A stretch of DNA of 10,217 nt from Rubrivivax sp. (GTDB lineage: Bacteria > Pseudomonadota > Gammaproteobacteria > Burkholderiales > Burkholderiaceae_C), in the NCBI GenBank assembly GCA_030693565.1, contig JAUYAJ010000614.1, positions 1 to 10,217 on the forward strand, in the 5' to 3' direction. This document shows positions 1-6,591 of this stretch, piece after piece (the first letter of the stretch is position 1; every line of letters begins with the position of its first letter). The notes beneath the pieces are model-generated. The model saw nothing but the letters and a program-made list of their open reading frames with translations. It did not search any database and had not been told where the DNA came from. The translations under genes and the position numbers were made by a program.

Positions 1-343
1 CGGCGATGACGTCGTCGGTGGCGGCCACCGCAGCGCCGGCGGCGCGCAGCGCGGCGCGCCAGGTGCCGGGGCCGGCCGTCGTGTCGGGGTCGAAAGCATG
101 GTGGCCGCCTTCGGCCTCGATCTGCTCAAGCTTGTCCTTGAGTTCGGCGACATAGCCGCTGCTGTGGGCGCGCGCGGCCTGCTCCAGCGTCAGCAGCGGC
201 GCGTCCTTGTATTCGAGCGCGATGTCCAGACCGGTCGACAGCAGGTGGTCGCTGATGGCGTCCAGGCGCTGCGGGCACTCGGGATGGCCCGCGCCCATAT
301 CGTGCAAACGGCACTCGGCATGGCTGTAGAAGGCGGTGCTCAT
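1..343 (-). CDS. Histone deacetylase superfamily protein (partial, N-terminal 114 residues)
   Basis: Reading the minus strand from the ATG at 343-341 gives an open frame of 114 codons that runs off the left edge. It begins MSTAFYSHAECRLHDMGAGH and continues with HPECPQRL (residues 20-27), the N-terminal signature of bacterial class II-like histone deacetylases and acetylpolyamine or acetoin-utilisation amidohydrolases. Further matches are HSSGYV (60-65) and a D-P-D-T-T-A-G-P-G-T-W stretch followed by an Ala-rich AAGAA segment (about 85-105), typical of the family. By family knowledge these are cytoplasmic zinc hydrolases that remove acyl groups from lysine or polyamines. The catalytic His pair and the zinc ligands lie beyond the edge, so activity cannot be judged. 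It is transcribed away from moxR, with 38 bp between the two start codons. No good Shine-Dalgarno is seen. The family call is firm; the substrate is unknown. Confidence 0.85.
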   Translation of the reverse strand, partial: MSTAFYSHAECRLHDMGAGHPECPQRLDAISDHLLSTGLDIALEYKDAPLLTLEQAARAHSSGYVAELKDKLEQIEAEGGHHAFDPDTTAGPGTWRAALRAAGAAVAATDDVIA

Positions 344-381
344 CGAAGGTAGAGGCGGTTTTTTCGGGTAATGTGCCGCGC
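344..381. promoter_or_regulatory. Short divergent control region between the HDAC-like gene and moxR
   Basis: Only 38 bp separate the two divergent start codons, so their promoters must overlap or lie inside the opposite gene. A run of six T (359-364) sits in the middle. On the plus strand TAATGT (369-374) fits the minimal TAnnnT pattern of a -10 element and ends 7 nt before the moxR ATG at 382. No convincing -35 is seen. There is no GGAG-type ribosome site close to either start. Functional assignment is inference from position. Confidence 0.3.
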
Positions 382-1308
<927 letters not shown>

Positions 1309-1316
1309 TCCTGGCG

Positions 1317-2321
1317 ATGGCCGCGTCGGCACCCCCGCCCGCTGCCATGGCGCCTGCACGCGCCAGCGCGTCGCCGCGCGCGCGCCTGCGCGCCTGGTGG
1401 ACGGCGCGCCTGCCGCTGACCGACAGCTGGCAGCTGACCCAGCACAACATCTACATCCTGCCCACACGCGCCGGGCTGGCGTTCGCCGCCACCATGCTGC
1501 TGATGCTGCTGGCGTCGATCAACTACCAGCTCAACCTCGGCTTCGTGCTCACCTTTCTGCTGTCGGGCAGTGGCCTGGTGTCGATGCACCTGACGCACAG
1601 CACGCTGCGCGGGCTGACGCTGCACCTGCGGCCGCCGCCGGCGGTGTTCGCCGGCGAAGCCTCGCGGCTGGACATCGTCATCAGCAACCCCGGCGCCCAG
1701 CGCCATGGGCTGGCCTGCCACCTGCAGCAGCGTCAAGCCCGGGCACAGAGCTTCGCCTGGTGCGACGTCGCCGCCGGCGGCAGCGAAACCGTGCGCCTGA
1801 GCGTGGTGCCGGCGCGGCGCGGCTGGTCGGCGGTGCCGACGCTGGAGCTGACCACCGGCTTTCCCTTCGGCCTCTTCCGCGCCTGGACGGTGTGGCGGCC
1901 GGTTGCCCGCGTGCTGGCCTGGCCGCAGCCCGAGCAGCCGACGCCGCCACTGCCGCCAACCGGCGCCATGACCGGCGAAGACGCTGCCGTGCAGCAAACC
2001 CAGGGCAGCGAGCTCGACGGCCTGCGGCCGTGGCGGCATGGGGATTCGATGCGCCAGCTGGCGTGGAAGAAGTTCGCCCGCACCGGCGAGCTGGTGAGCC
2101 GCGAAACCAGCAGCACCGGCAGCCGCCAGCTCTGGCTCGACTGGTCGGCCACCGCCGGGCGCGACACCGAACAGCGGCTCTCGCGGCTGGCCGCCTGGGT
2201 GCTGCAAGCCGATCGTGAAGGCTTGCGCTACGGCCTGCGGCTGCCGGGCCGCGAATGGCCACCCGGCCAGGGCGACGCCCACCGCCACGCCTTGCTCGAC
2301 GGCCTGGCCGAATGGACGTGA
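1317..2321 (+). CDS. DUF58 domain membrane protein
   Basis: This 334-aa protein is the usual partner of MoxR ATPases. After an Ala/Pro/Arg-rich N-terminus (1-30) come two close hydrophobic segments (about 52-69 and 72-92) that should anchor it in the inner membrane. A beta-rich region follows (about 100-200), then the DUF58 core with ELDGLRPWRHGDSMRQLAWK (232-251) and the RTGEL segment just after it. Downstream, LWLDWSATAG (272-281) resembles the first strand of a von Willebrand A domain with a D-x-S-x-T remnant of a metal site, in line with the known distant link of DUF58 to VWA proteins. It starts 8 nt after moxR and ends 13 nt before tgpA, so it is co-transcribed. The ATG at 1317 has only a weak ribosome site; an in-frame ATG at 1347 is an alternative. 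The exact molecular role of DUF58 proteins is not established. Confidence 0.93.
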   Translation: MAASAPPPAAMAPARASASPRARLRAWWTARLPLTDSWQLTQHNIYILPTRAGLAFAATMLLMLLASINYQLNLGFVLTFLLSGSGLVSMHLTHSTLRGLTLHLRPPPAVFAGEASRLDIVISNPGAQRHGLACHLQQRQARAQSFAWCDVAAGGSETVRLSVVPARRGWSAVPTLELTTGFPFGLFRAWTVWRPVARVLAWPQPEQPTPPLPPTGAMTGEDAAVQQTQGSELDGLRPWRHGDSMRQLAWKKFARTGELVSRETSSTGSRQLWLDWSATAGRDTEQRLSRLAAWVLQADREGLRYGLRLPGREWPPGQGDAHRHALLDGLAEWT

Positions 2322-2334
2322 GCGGGCGCCGACC

Positions 2335-4380
2335 ATGATCACAACCACCTGGCGGCTGCTGCCGCGCGACGCCCGCGACACCTTGTTCCTGCTGGCGGTG
2401 ATCGGCTGGACCATCCTGCCCCATGCCTGGCACCTGCCGCCCTGGTGCGGCGCGCTGGCGGCGGCGATCCTGGCCTGGCGCGCCCGCCTGGCGTTCAGCA
2501 ACGGCGCCCTGCCCGGCCGCTGGAGCGTGGCCGCCATCCTGGCGCTGGCAACGCTGCTGACGCTGTGGAGCGAACGCACGCTGCTGGGCAAGGAAGCCGG
2601 CGTCACCATGCTGGTGGTGTTGATGGCCTTGAAGACGCTGGAGCTGCGCGCGCGCCGCGATGCCCTGGTGGTGTTCTTCCTCGGCTTCTTCCTCGTCCTG
2701 ACCAACTTCCTCTATTCGCAGTCGATCGCGGTGGCGGCGTCGATGCTGGTGTCGGTGTGGGGCTTGCTGACGGCGCTGGTGCTGGCCCACATGCCGGTCG
2801 GCCGGCCGACGCTGGCACGCGCAGGCGGTGTTGCCATGCGCGCCGCGCTGCTCGGCGCGCCGCTGATGCTGGTGCTGTTCCTGCTGTTCCCGCGCATGGG
2901 GCCGCTGTGGGGCATTCCGCAGGACGGCGCCGGGCGCACCGGCTTGTCGGGCTCGATGCGCCTGGGCGGCGTTGCCGAGATCGCCAACGACAACTCGGTG
3001 GCGCTGCGCGTGCGCTTTTTCGGCGCCGTGCCGCCGCCGTCGGCGATGTACTTCCGCGGCCCGGTGCTGTCGGCCTTCAACGGCCGCGAATGGACGCGGC
3101 TGGTGGCCACCGTGCCGGCCGCGCAGCGCCCGCGCGCCGAACTGGAGCTGCTGGGCGAGCCGGTGCGCTACGAGATCACGATGGAGCCGAGCCGGCTGCC
3201 GCTGCTGCCCATGCTCGAAGCCACGCCCGACCTGCCCGGCGCCGCGCCGCGCCTGGAGGGCTGGCTGCTGGCGCTGCGCCCCGACCTGCAGTGGCAGGTC
3301 GACCGCCCGCTGACCGAGCGCGTGCGCATCGAGGCCCAGGCCTGGCCCGAACACCGACATGGCCCGCGCGAGCCGGTGGCCGGGCTGCGCGACTTCAGCG
3401 AACTGCCACCCGGCTACAACCCGCGCACGCTGGCCTGGGCAACTGCGCTGCGGCAACGCCCCGAACTCGAAAGCGCCGACGCCGCCGCCCTGGCCGCGGC
3501 CGTGCTGGGCCACATCCGCCGCGAAAACTACACCTACACCCTGGCCCCGGGCGGCTACGGCCGCGACGCCATCGACGAGTTCTGGCTCGACCGCCGGCTT
3601 GGGTTTTGCGAACACTTCGCCAGCGCCTTCGTCGTCATCATGCGGGCACTGGACGTGCCGGCGCGCATCGTCACCGGCTACCAGGGCACCGACCCGGAAC
3701 CGGCCGACGGCTACTGGATCGTGCGCCAGAGCAATGCCCACGCCTGGGCCGAATACTGGCAGGCGGGGCGCGGCTGGGTGCGCGTCGACCCGACCGCCGC
3801 GGTCGCGCCCGAGCGCGTCCAGCGCGGCCAGAGCCTGAGCCCTGAGCGCGGGCTGGTGGCCGGCGCCTTCAGCCGCGTCAACCCGGCCTTGGCCGCGCAT
3901 GTGCGCGCGCTGCTCGAGCAGATGGACAACCGCTGGAACCAGTGGGTGCTGAACTACTCGCGCGGCCAGCAGTTCGACCTGCTCAAGCGCCTGGGCGTCA
4001 GCGCGCCGAGCTGGCAAGACCTGGCGGTGCTGCTGATCGGCCTGCTGTGCGCGGCCAGCCTGGCCGCTGCCGGCTGGGCTTTCTGGGACCGGCGCCGTCA
4101 AGACCCCTGGCTGCGCTTGCAGCGCCAGGTGCAGCAGCGCCTGGCCCGGCTCGGCGTCACGGTGGCAGTGCACGACCCGCCGCGGGCCCGCGCTGCCCAG
4201 GTGCGGCGCACGCTGGGTGCCAGCGCCGAAGCGCTGGCCGCCACGCTGGACCAGCTCGACCGCCTGCGTTACGCCAGAGGTGCCGCGCTGCTGCGGCCGG
4301 GCCGCGACTGGTGGCGCAGCTTCGCCGCCGCGGCCGCTGCGCTGCCCGCGACCGCACGCGCTGCAGCGCCGCTCAGCTGA
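2335..4380 (+). CDS. tgpA: TgpA-type membrane transglutaminase-like protein (DUF3488 / transglutaminase core / DUF4129)
   Basis: This is a 681-aa inner-membrane protein. Six or seven hydrophobic helices fill residues 15-186, ending in the DUF3488 hallmark LLFPRMGPLWG (183-193). A periplasmic region follows, containing the transglutaminase core. The Cys-His-Asp triad is visible as Cys425 in LGFCEHFASAF, His469 in NAHAWAEYW and Asp485 in VRVDPTAAV, all with the expected spacing. One more membrane helix (563-584) leads to a cytoplasmic tail of about 95 residues that resembles DUF4129. By analogy with Pseudomonas aeruginosa TgpA it acts in the periplasm on an unidentified envelope substrate, and there it is important for growth. 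The start at 2335 (MITTTWRLLP) is chosen because the frame further upstream, back to 2215, only overlaps the DUF58 gene and is low-complexity. It is the last gene of the moxR operon. Its TGA lies inside a palindrome shared with the convergent LysR gene. Confidence 0.94.
   Translation: MITTTWRLLPRDARDTLFLLAVIGWTILPHAWHLPPWCGALAAAILAWRARLAFSNGALPGRWSVAAILALATLLTLWSERTLLGKEAGVTMLVVLMALKTLELRARRDALVVFFLGFFLVLTNFLYSQSIAVAASMLVSVWGLLTALVLAHMPVGRPTLARAGGVAMRAALLGAPLMLVLFLLFPRMGPLWGIPQDGAGRTGLSGSMRLGGVAEIANDNSVALRVRFFGAVPPPSAMYFRGPVLSAFNGREWTRLVATVPAAQRPRAELELLGEPVRYEITMEPSRLPLLPMLEATPDLPGAAPRLEGWLLALRPDLQWQVDRPLTERVRIEAQAWPEHRHGPREPVAGLRDFSELPPGYNPRTLAWATALRQRPELESADAAALAAAVLGHIRRENYTYTLAPGGYGRDAIDEFWLDRRLGFCEHFASAFVVIMRALDVPARIVTGYQGTDPEPADGYWIVRQSNAHAWAEYWQAGRGWVRVDPTAAVAPERVQRGQSLSPERGLVAGAFSRVNPALAAHVRALLEQMDNRWNQWVLNYSRGQQFDLLKRLGVSAPSWQDLAVLLIGLLCAASLAAAGWAFWDRRRQDPWLRLQRQVQQRLARLGVTVAVHDPPRARAAQVRRTLGASAEALAATLDQLDRLRYARGAALLRPGRDWWRSFAAAAAALPATARAAAPLS
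4373..4380. other. Palindromic octamer holding both stop codons of convergent tgpA and the LysR gene
   Basis: The sequence TCAGCTGA is its own reverse complement. Read on the plus strand it ends with the tgpA stop TGA (4378-4380); read on the minus strand it ends with the LysR stop TGA (complement of 4373-4375). The two coding regions therefore overlap tail to tail by eight bases, leaving no room for an intergenic terminator. Confidence 0.95.
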
Positions 4381-5275
4381 CGAGCGCGCGCGCCACCTGT
4401 TCCAGTTCGCCGCGCAGCCACTGATGGACCGGGTCGGCCTGCCGGCTCAGGTGCCAGGCCAGGTACATCGGCAGCTGCGGCGTCGGCAGCGGCACCGGCG
4501 CGTGGCCCAGCCCGCGCAGCACGCCGGGGCCCAGCAGCGACGGCAATGTCGCCAGCCAGGGCCCGCCCTGCAGCATGGCGGCAATGCCGGCAAACGCCGG
4601 CACACTGGCAACAACGCGGCGCTGCACGCCGCGGCCGGCGAGCCAGTCGTCGATGTCCAGGCCACGCCCCGGCTCGTGCAGCACGGTGACATGGTCGGCG
4701 GCCAGATAGGCCTCGCGGTCGAGCGGGGCGCCGCGCTGCGTGGCGTCGAAGAACACCGCATAGACATCGTCGAACAAGCGCTTTTGCACGATGTCGGCGC
4801 CATCGGGTGGCCGCGGCGTGAGCGCCAGGTCGCAGCCAGGGTCGCGCAGCAGTGAGGGCTGCGGCGCGCCGGATGCGACGACGCGCAGGCTGACGCCGGG
4901 CGCCGCCGCGCGCAGCCGGCGCAGCAGCGTGGGCAGCAGCAGATCACATTGCAGGTCGTTGGCGGCGATCGTGACGCAGGCGTTGAGCCGCGCCGGGTCG
5001 AAGTCGGCCGCCAGGCTGAAGCTGCGCAAATCCTCGAGCAGTCGGCGTGCCCGCGGCACCAGCGCGTCGGCGCGCGCCGTGGCCACGATGCCGCGCCCGC
5101 ACTTGACGAACAGCGCGTCACCGACGATGGCGCGCAGCTTGTCCAGCGCATGGCTGACGGCCGACTGCGTGACCCCCAGGCGCAGGGCGGCGCGCGTGAT
5201 CGAGCCTTCCTCGTGCACCGCCAGCAGCAGTTGGAGCGCATGGCCGTCGAGGTCGGAATGATCGAAGTGGCTCAT
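4373..5275 (-). CDS. LysR-family transcriptional regulator, probable regulator of ligAB
   Basis: This is a 300-aa LysR-type regulator of normal length. The N-terminal winged helix-turn-helix (about 10-70) is clear: HALQLLLAVHEEGSITRAAL, then LGVTQSAVSHALDKLRAIVG with the classic TQSAVS recognition helix. A linker helix (about 70-92) and a two-lobe effector-binding domain (about 95-300) follow; the end YLAWHLSRQADPVHQWLR is typical of NahR/NodD-like members. I chose the ATG at 5275 (MSHFDHSDLD). The frame is open back to 5365, but the extra 30 residues precede the conserved domain and would overlap the ligA start and its control region. It is divergent from ligA with 83 bp between the starts, the standard LysR arrangement, so it probably controls ligAB in response to a catechol-type aromatic acid and also regulates itself. 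The effector is inferred from the neighbours only. Confidence 0.94.
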   Translation of the reverse strand: MSHFDHSDLDGHALQLLLAVHEEGSITRAALRLGVTQSAVSHALDKLRAIVGDALFVKCGRGIVATARADALVPRARRLLEDLRSFSLAADFDPARLNACVTIAANDLQCDLLLPTLLRRLRAAAPGVSLRVVASGAPQPSLLRDPGCDLALTPRPPDGADIVQKRLFDDVYAVFFDATQRGAPLDREAYLAADHVTVLHEPGRGLDIDDWLAGRGVQRRVVASVPAFAGIAAMLQGGPWLATLPSLLGPGVLRGLGHAPVPLPTPQLPMYLAWHLSRQADPVHQWLRGELEQVARALVS

Positions 5276-5280
5276 GGGTT

Positions 5281-5312
5281 GAATGATCTGCGCTGCCTTT
5301 ATCGCAGCATTC
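5281..5312. promoter_or_regulatory. Imperfect dyad, candidate LysR-family operator (proximal to the regulator)
   Basis: GAATG (5281-5285) and CTGCG (5288-5292) are mirrored by CGCAG (5303-5307) and CATTC (5308-5312), with a 10-nt centre and a 2-nt offset in the left arm. It begins 5 nt beyond the LysR start codon, so binding here would also block or tune the regulator's own gene. Assigning it as an operator is inference from dyad symmetry and position. Confidence 0.45.
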
Positions 5313-5325
5313 GGCGCGCCGATAC

Positions 5326-5338
5326 TGATGCGCATCAA
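5326..5338. promoter_or_regulatory. Perfect 12-bp palindrome with a T-N11-A LysR box, candidate activation site
   Basis: TGATGCGCATCA (5326-5337) is a perfect palindrome, and T5326 with A5338 fits the T-N11-A LysR-box rule. It ends 21 nt before the ligA ATG and so would overlap or flank the ligA promoter. Binding by the adjacent LysR protein is an inference. Confidence 0.4.
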
Positions 5339-5358
5339 GACCCGCAGCGGAGACCGCG

Positions 5359-5703
5359 ATGGCACAGCCCGACATCCCCGGCACCCAGTTGTTCGACAGC
5401 CACCAGGCGCGCAAAGGTTATGCGCTGAACAAGATGTGCTACTCGTTCAACTCGGCGGCCAACCGCGACGCTTTCCGGCAAGACGAGGCCGGCTACTGCG
5501 AGCGCTACGGCCTGAACCCCGAGCAGCGCGCCGCGATCCAGGCCCGCAACGTGCTCGCGCTGATCGCCGCCGGCGGCAACGTCTATTACCTGGCCAAGTT
5601 CGCCGGCATCTTCGGCCTGGACGTGCAAGACATCGGCGCCCAGCAGACCGGCATGAGCAAGCCCGAGTTCCAGGCCATGCTGGCCGCCTACGCCAAGCAC
5701 TGA
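5359..5703 (+). CDS. ligA: Protocatechuate 4,5-dioxygenase-type small (alpha) subunit, LigA family
   Basis: This 114-aa protein matches the LigA family, the non-catalytic small subunit that caps the active site of class III extradiol dioxygenases. Recognisable segments are DIPGTQLFDSHQARKGYALN (5-24), NRDAFRQDEAGYCERYGLNP (35-54), GGNVYYLAKF (72-81) and TGMSKPEFQAM (97-107). It is shorter than Sphingobium LigA (about 139 aa), lacking arms at both ends. An ungapped alignment from GGNVY to TGMS puts Val89 where that protein, as I recall it, has the substrate-pocket Phe103, so substrate choice may differ. A good ribosome site GGAGA (5349-5353) lies 5 nt before the ATG. ligB follows after 12 nt, so the two are translated together. 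Expression is probably controlled by the divergent LysR regulator. Protocatechuate is the default guess; gallate or another catechol acid is possible. Confidence 0.9.
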   Translation: MAQPDIPGTQLFDSHQARKGYALNKMCYSFNSAANRDAFRQDEAGYCERYGLNPEQRAAIQARNVLALIAAGGNVYYLAKFAGIFGLDVQDIGAQQTGMSKPEFQAMLAAYAKH

Positions 5704-5715
5704 ACGGAGACGACC

Positions 5716-6555
5716 ATGGCACAGATCGTCGGCGCCCTGACCAGCTCGCACGTGCCGGCCATCGGCCGCGCAATCGCCAAGAACCTGCAGCAAGACCCCT
5801 ACTGGAAGCCCTTCTTCGACGGCTGGGCGCCGGTGCACCGCTGGCTGGCAGAGCGCCGGCCCGATGTCGCCGTGATCTTCTACAACGACCACGGGCTCAA
5901 CTTCTTTCTCGACAAGCTGCCCACCTTCGCGGTCGGCGCCGCGCCGCAATACCGCAACGAGGACGAAGGCTGGGGCATCCCGCAGGTGCCGGTGTTCGAA
6001 GGTGATCTCGACCTGTCCTGGCACTTGATCGAATCGCTGGTCGCCGACGAGTTCGACATCACCAGCTGCCAGGAAATGGTGGTCGACCACGCCATCACCA
6101 ACCCGCTGCAGCTGATGTACCCCGACCAGGCCTGGGGCGTGCGCATCGTGCCGGTGTGCATCAACACCGTGCAGTTCCCGCTGCCGACGGCGCGGCGCTG
6201 CTACGCGCTCGGCGAGGCGGTGGGCCGGGCCATCCGCAGCTGGGACAGCGACGCGCGTGTCGTCGTGCTCGGCACGGGCGGGCTGTCGCACCAGCTCGAC
6301 GGCCAGCGCGCCGGCTTCATCAACAAGGACTTCGACCTCGCATTCCTGGAAAGCCTGGAACACGACCCACGCTGGGCGACCCAGTACAGCATCCACGAGC
6401 TGGTCGAAAAAGCCGGCACCCAGGGGGTCGAGTTGCTGATGTGGCTGGCCGCGCGCGCCGCGCTGGGCGATGGCGTCAAGACCATGCACCGCAACTATCA
6501 CATCCCGATCTCGAACACCGCGTCGGGCTTGATGCTGCTCGAACCGGCGGCCTGA
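5716..6555 (+). CDS. ligB: Protocatechuate 4,5-dioxygenase-type catalytic (beta) subunit, LigB family
   Basis: This 279-aa protein is the Fe(II)-dependent catalytic subunit of a class III extradiol dioxygenase, a cytoplasmic enzyme that opens catechol rings next to the hydroxyl pair using O2. The metal ligands expected from Sphingobium LigB (His12, His61, Glu242) are present as His12 in TSSHVPAIG, His59 in YNDHG and Glu239 in QGVELLMW. The catalytic base corresponding to His195 is His192 in GTGGLSHQLDG. AGFINKDFDL (199-208) and YHIPISNTASG (261-271) are further family segments. It is slightly shorter than LigB of Sphingobium (302 aa), ending at EPAA. GGAGA (5706-5710) is 5 nt before the ATG, and ligA ends 12 nt upstream. 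No gene for the next pathway steps (semialdehyde dehydrogenase, lactonase, hydratase, aldolase) lies in the window. The family is certain; the substrate is inferred. Confidence 0.93.
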   Translation: MAQIVGALTSSHVPAIGRAIAKNLQQDPYWKPFFDGWAPVHRWLAERRPDVAVIFYNDHGLNFFLDKLPTFAVGAAPQYRNEDEGWGIPQVPVFEGDLDLSWHLIESLVADEFDITSCQEMVVDHAITNPLQLMYPDQAWGVRIVPVCINTVQFPLPTARRCYALGEAVGRAIRSWDSDARVVVLGTGGLSHQLDGQRAGFINKDFDLAFLESLEHDPRWATQYSIHELVEKAGTQGVELLMWLAARAALGDGVKTMHRNYHIPISNTASGLMLLEPAA

Positions 6556-6559
6556 GCGC

Positions 6560-6576
6560 GGCGGCAGCCGGCCGCC
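6560..6576 (+). terminator. Stem-loop after ligB, possible weak terminator
   Basis: GGCGGC (6560-6565) pairs perfectly with GCCGCC (6571-6576) across a 5-nt loop, just after the ligB stop. No T-run follows (TCCTATCATC), so it is not a canonical intrinsic terminator; it may protect the ligAB mRNA end or be chance in GC-rich DNA. Confidence 0.3.
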
Positions 6577-6579
6577 TCC

Positions 6580-6585
6580 TATCAT
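6580..6585 (+). promoter_or_regulatory. Candidate -10 element next to the mltB start
   Basis: TATCAT matches 5 of 6 positions of TATAAT. It ends 6 nt before the ATG at 6592, so transcription would start at or very near the start codon. There is no Shine-Dalgarno between them and no recognisable -35 at the usual distance. This is the layout of a leaderless promoter; functional status is inference. Confidence 0.35.
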
Positions 6586-6591
6586 CGGGCG

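Noticed and set aside
2215..2334. Upstream extension of tgpA to 2215
   Set aside because: The 40 extra residues overlap the DUF58 gene, are Arg/Pro/Thr filler, and precede a conserved TgpA-like N-terminus at 2335.
1681..4173. Long minus-strand open frame of 830 codons opposite the DUF58 and tgpA genes
   Set aside because: It is rich in Ala, Arg, Gln and His without any family motif and lies fully antisense to two well-supported genes; such frames are an artefact of very GC-rich codon use.
5276..5365. Longer LysR start at 5365
   Set aside because: The 30 extra residues lie before the conserved DNA-binding domain and would cover the ligA start and both candidate operators.
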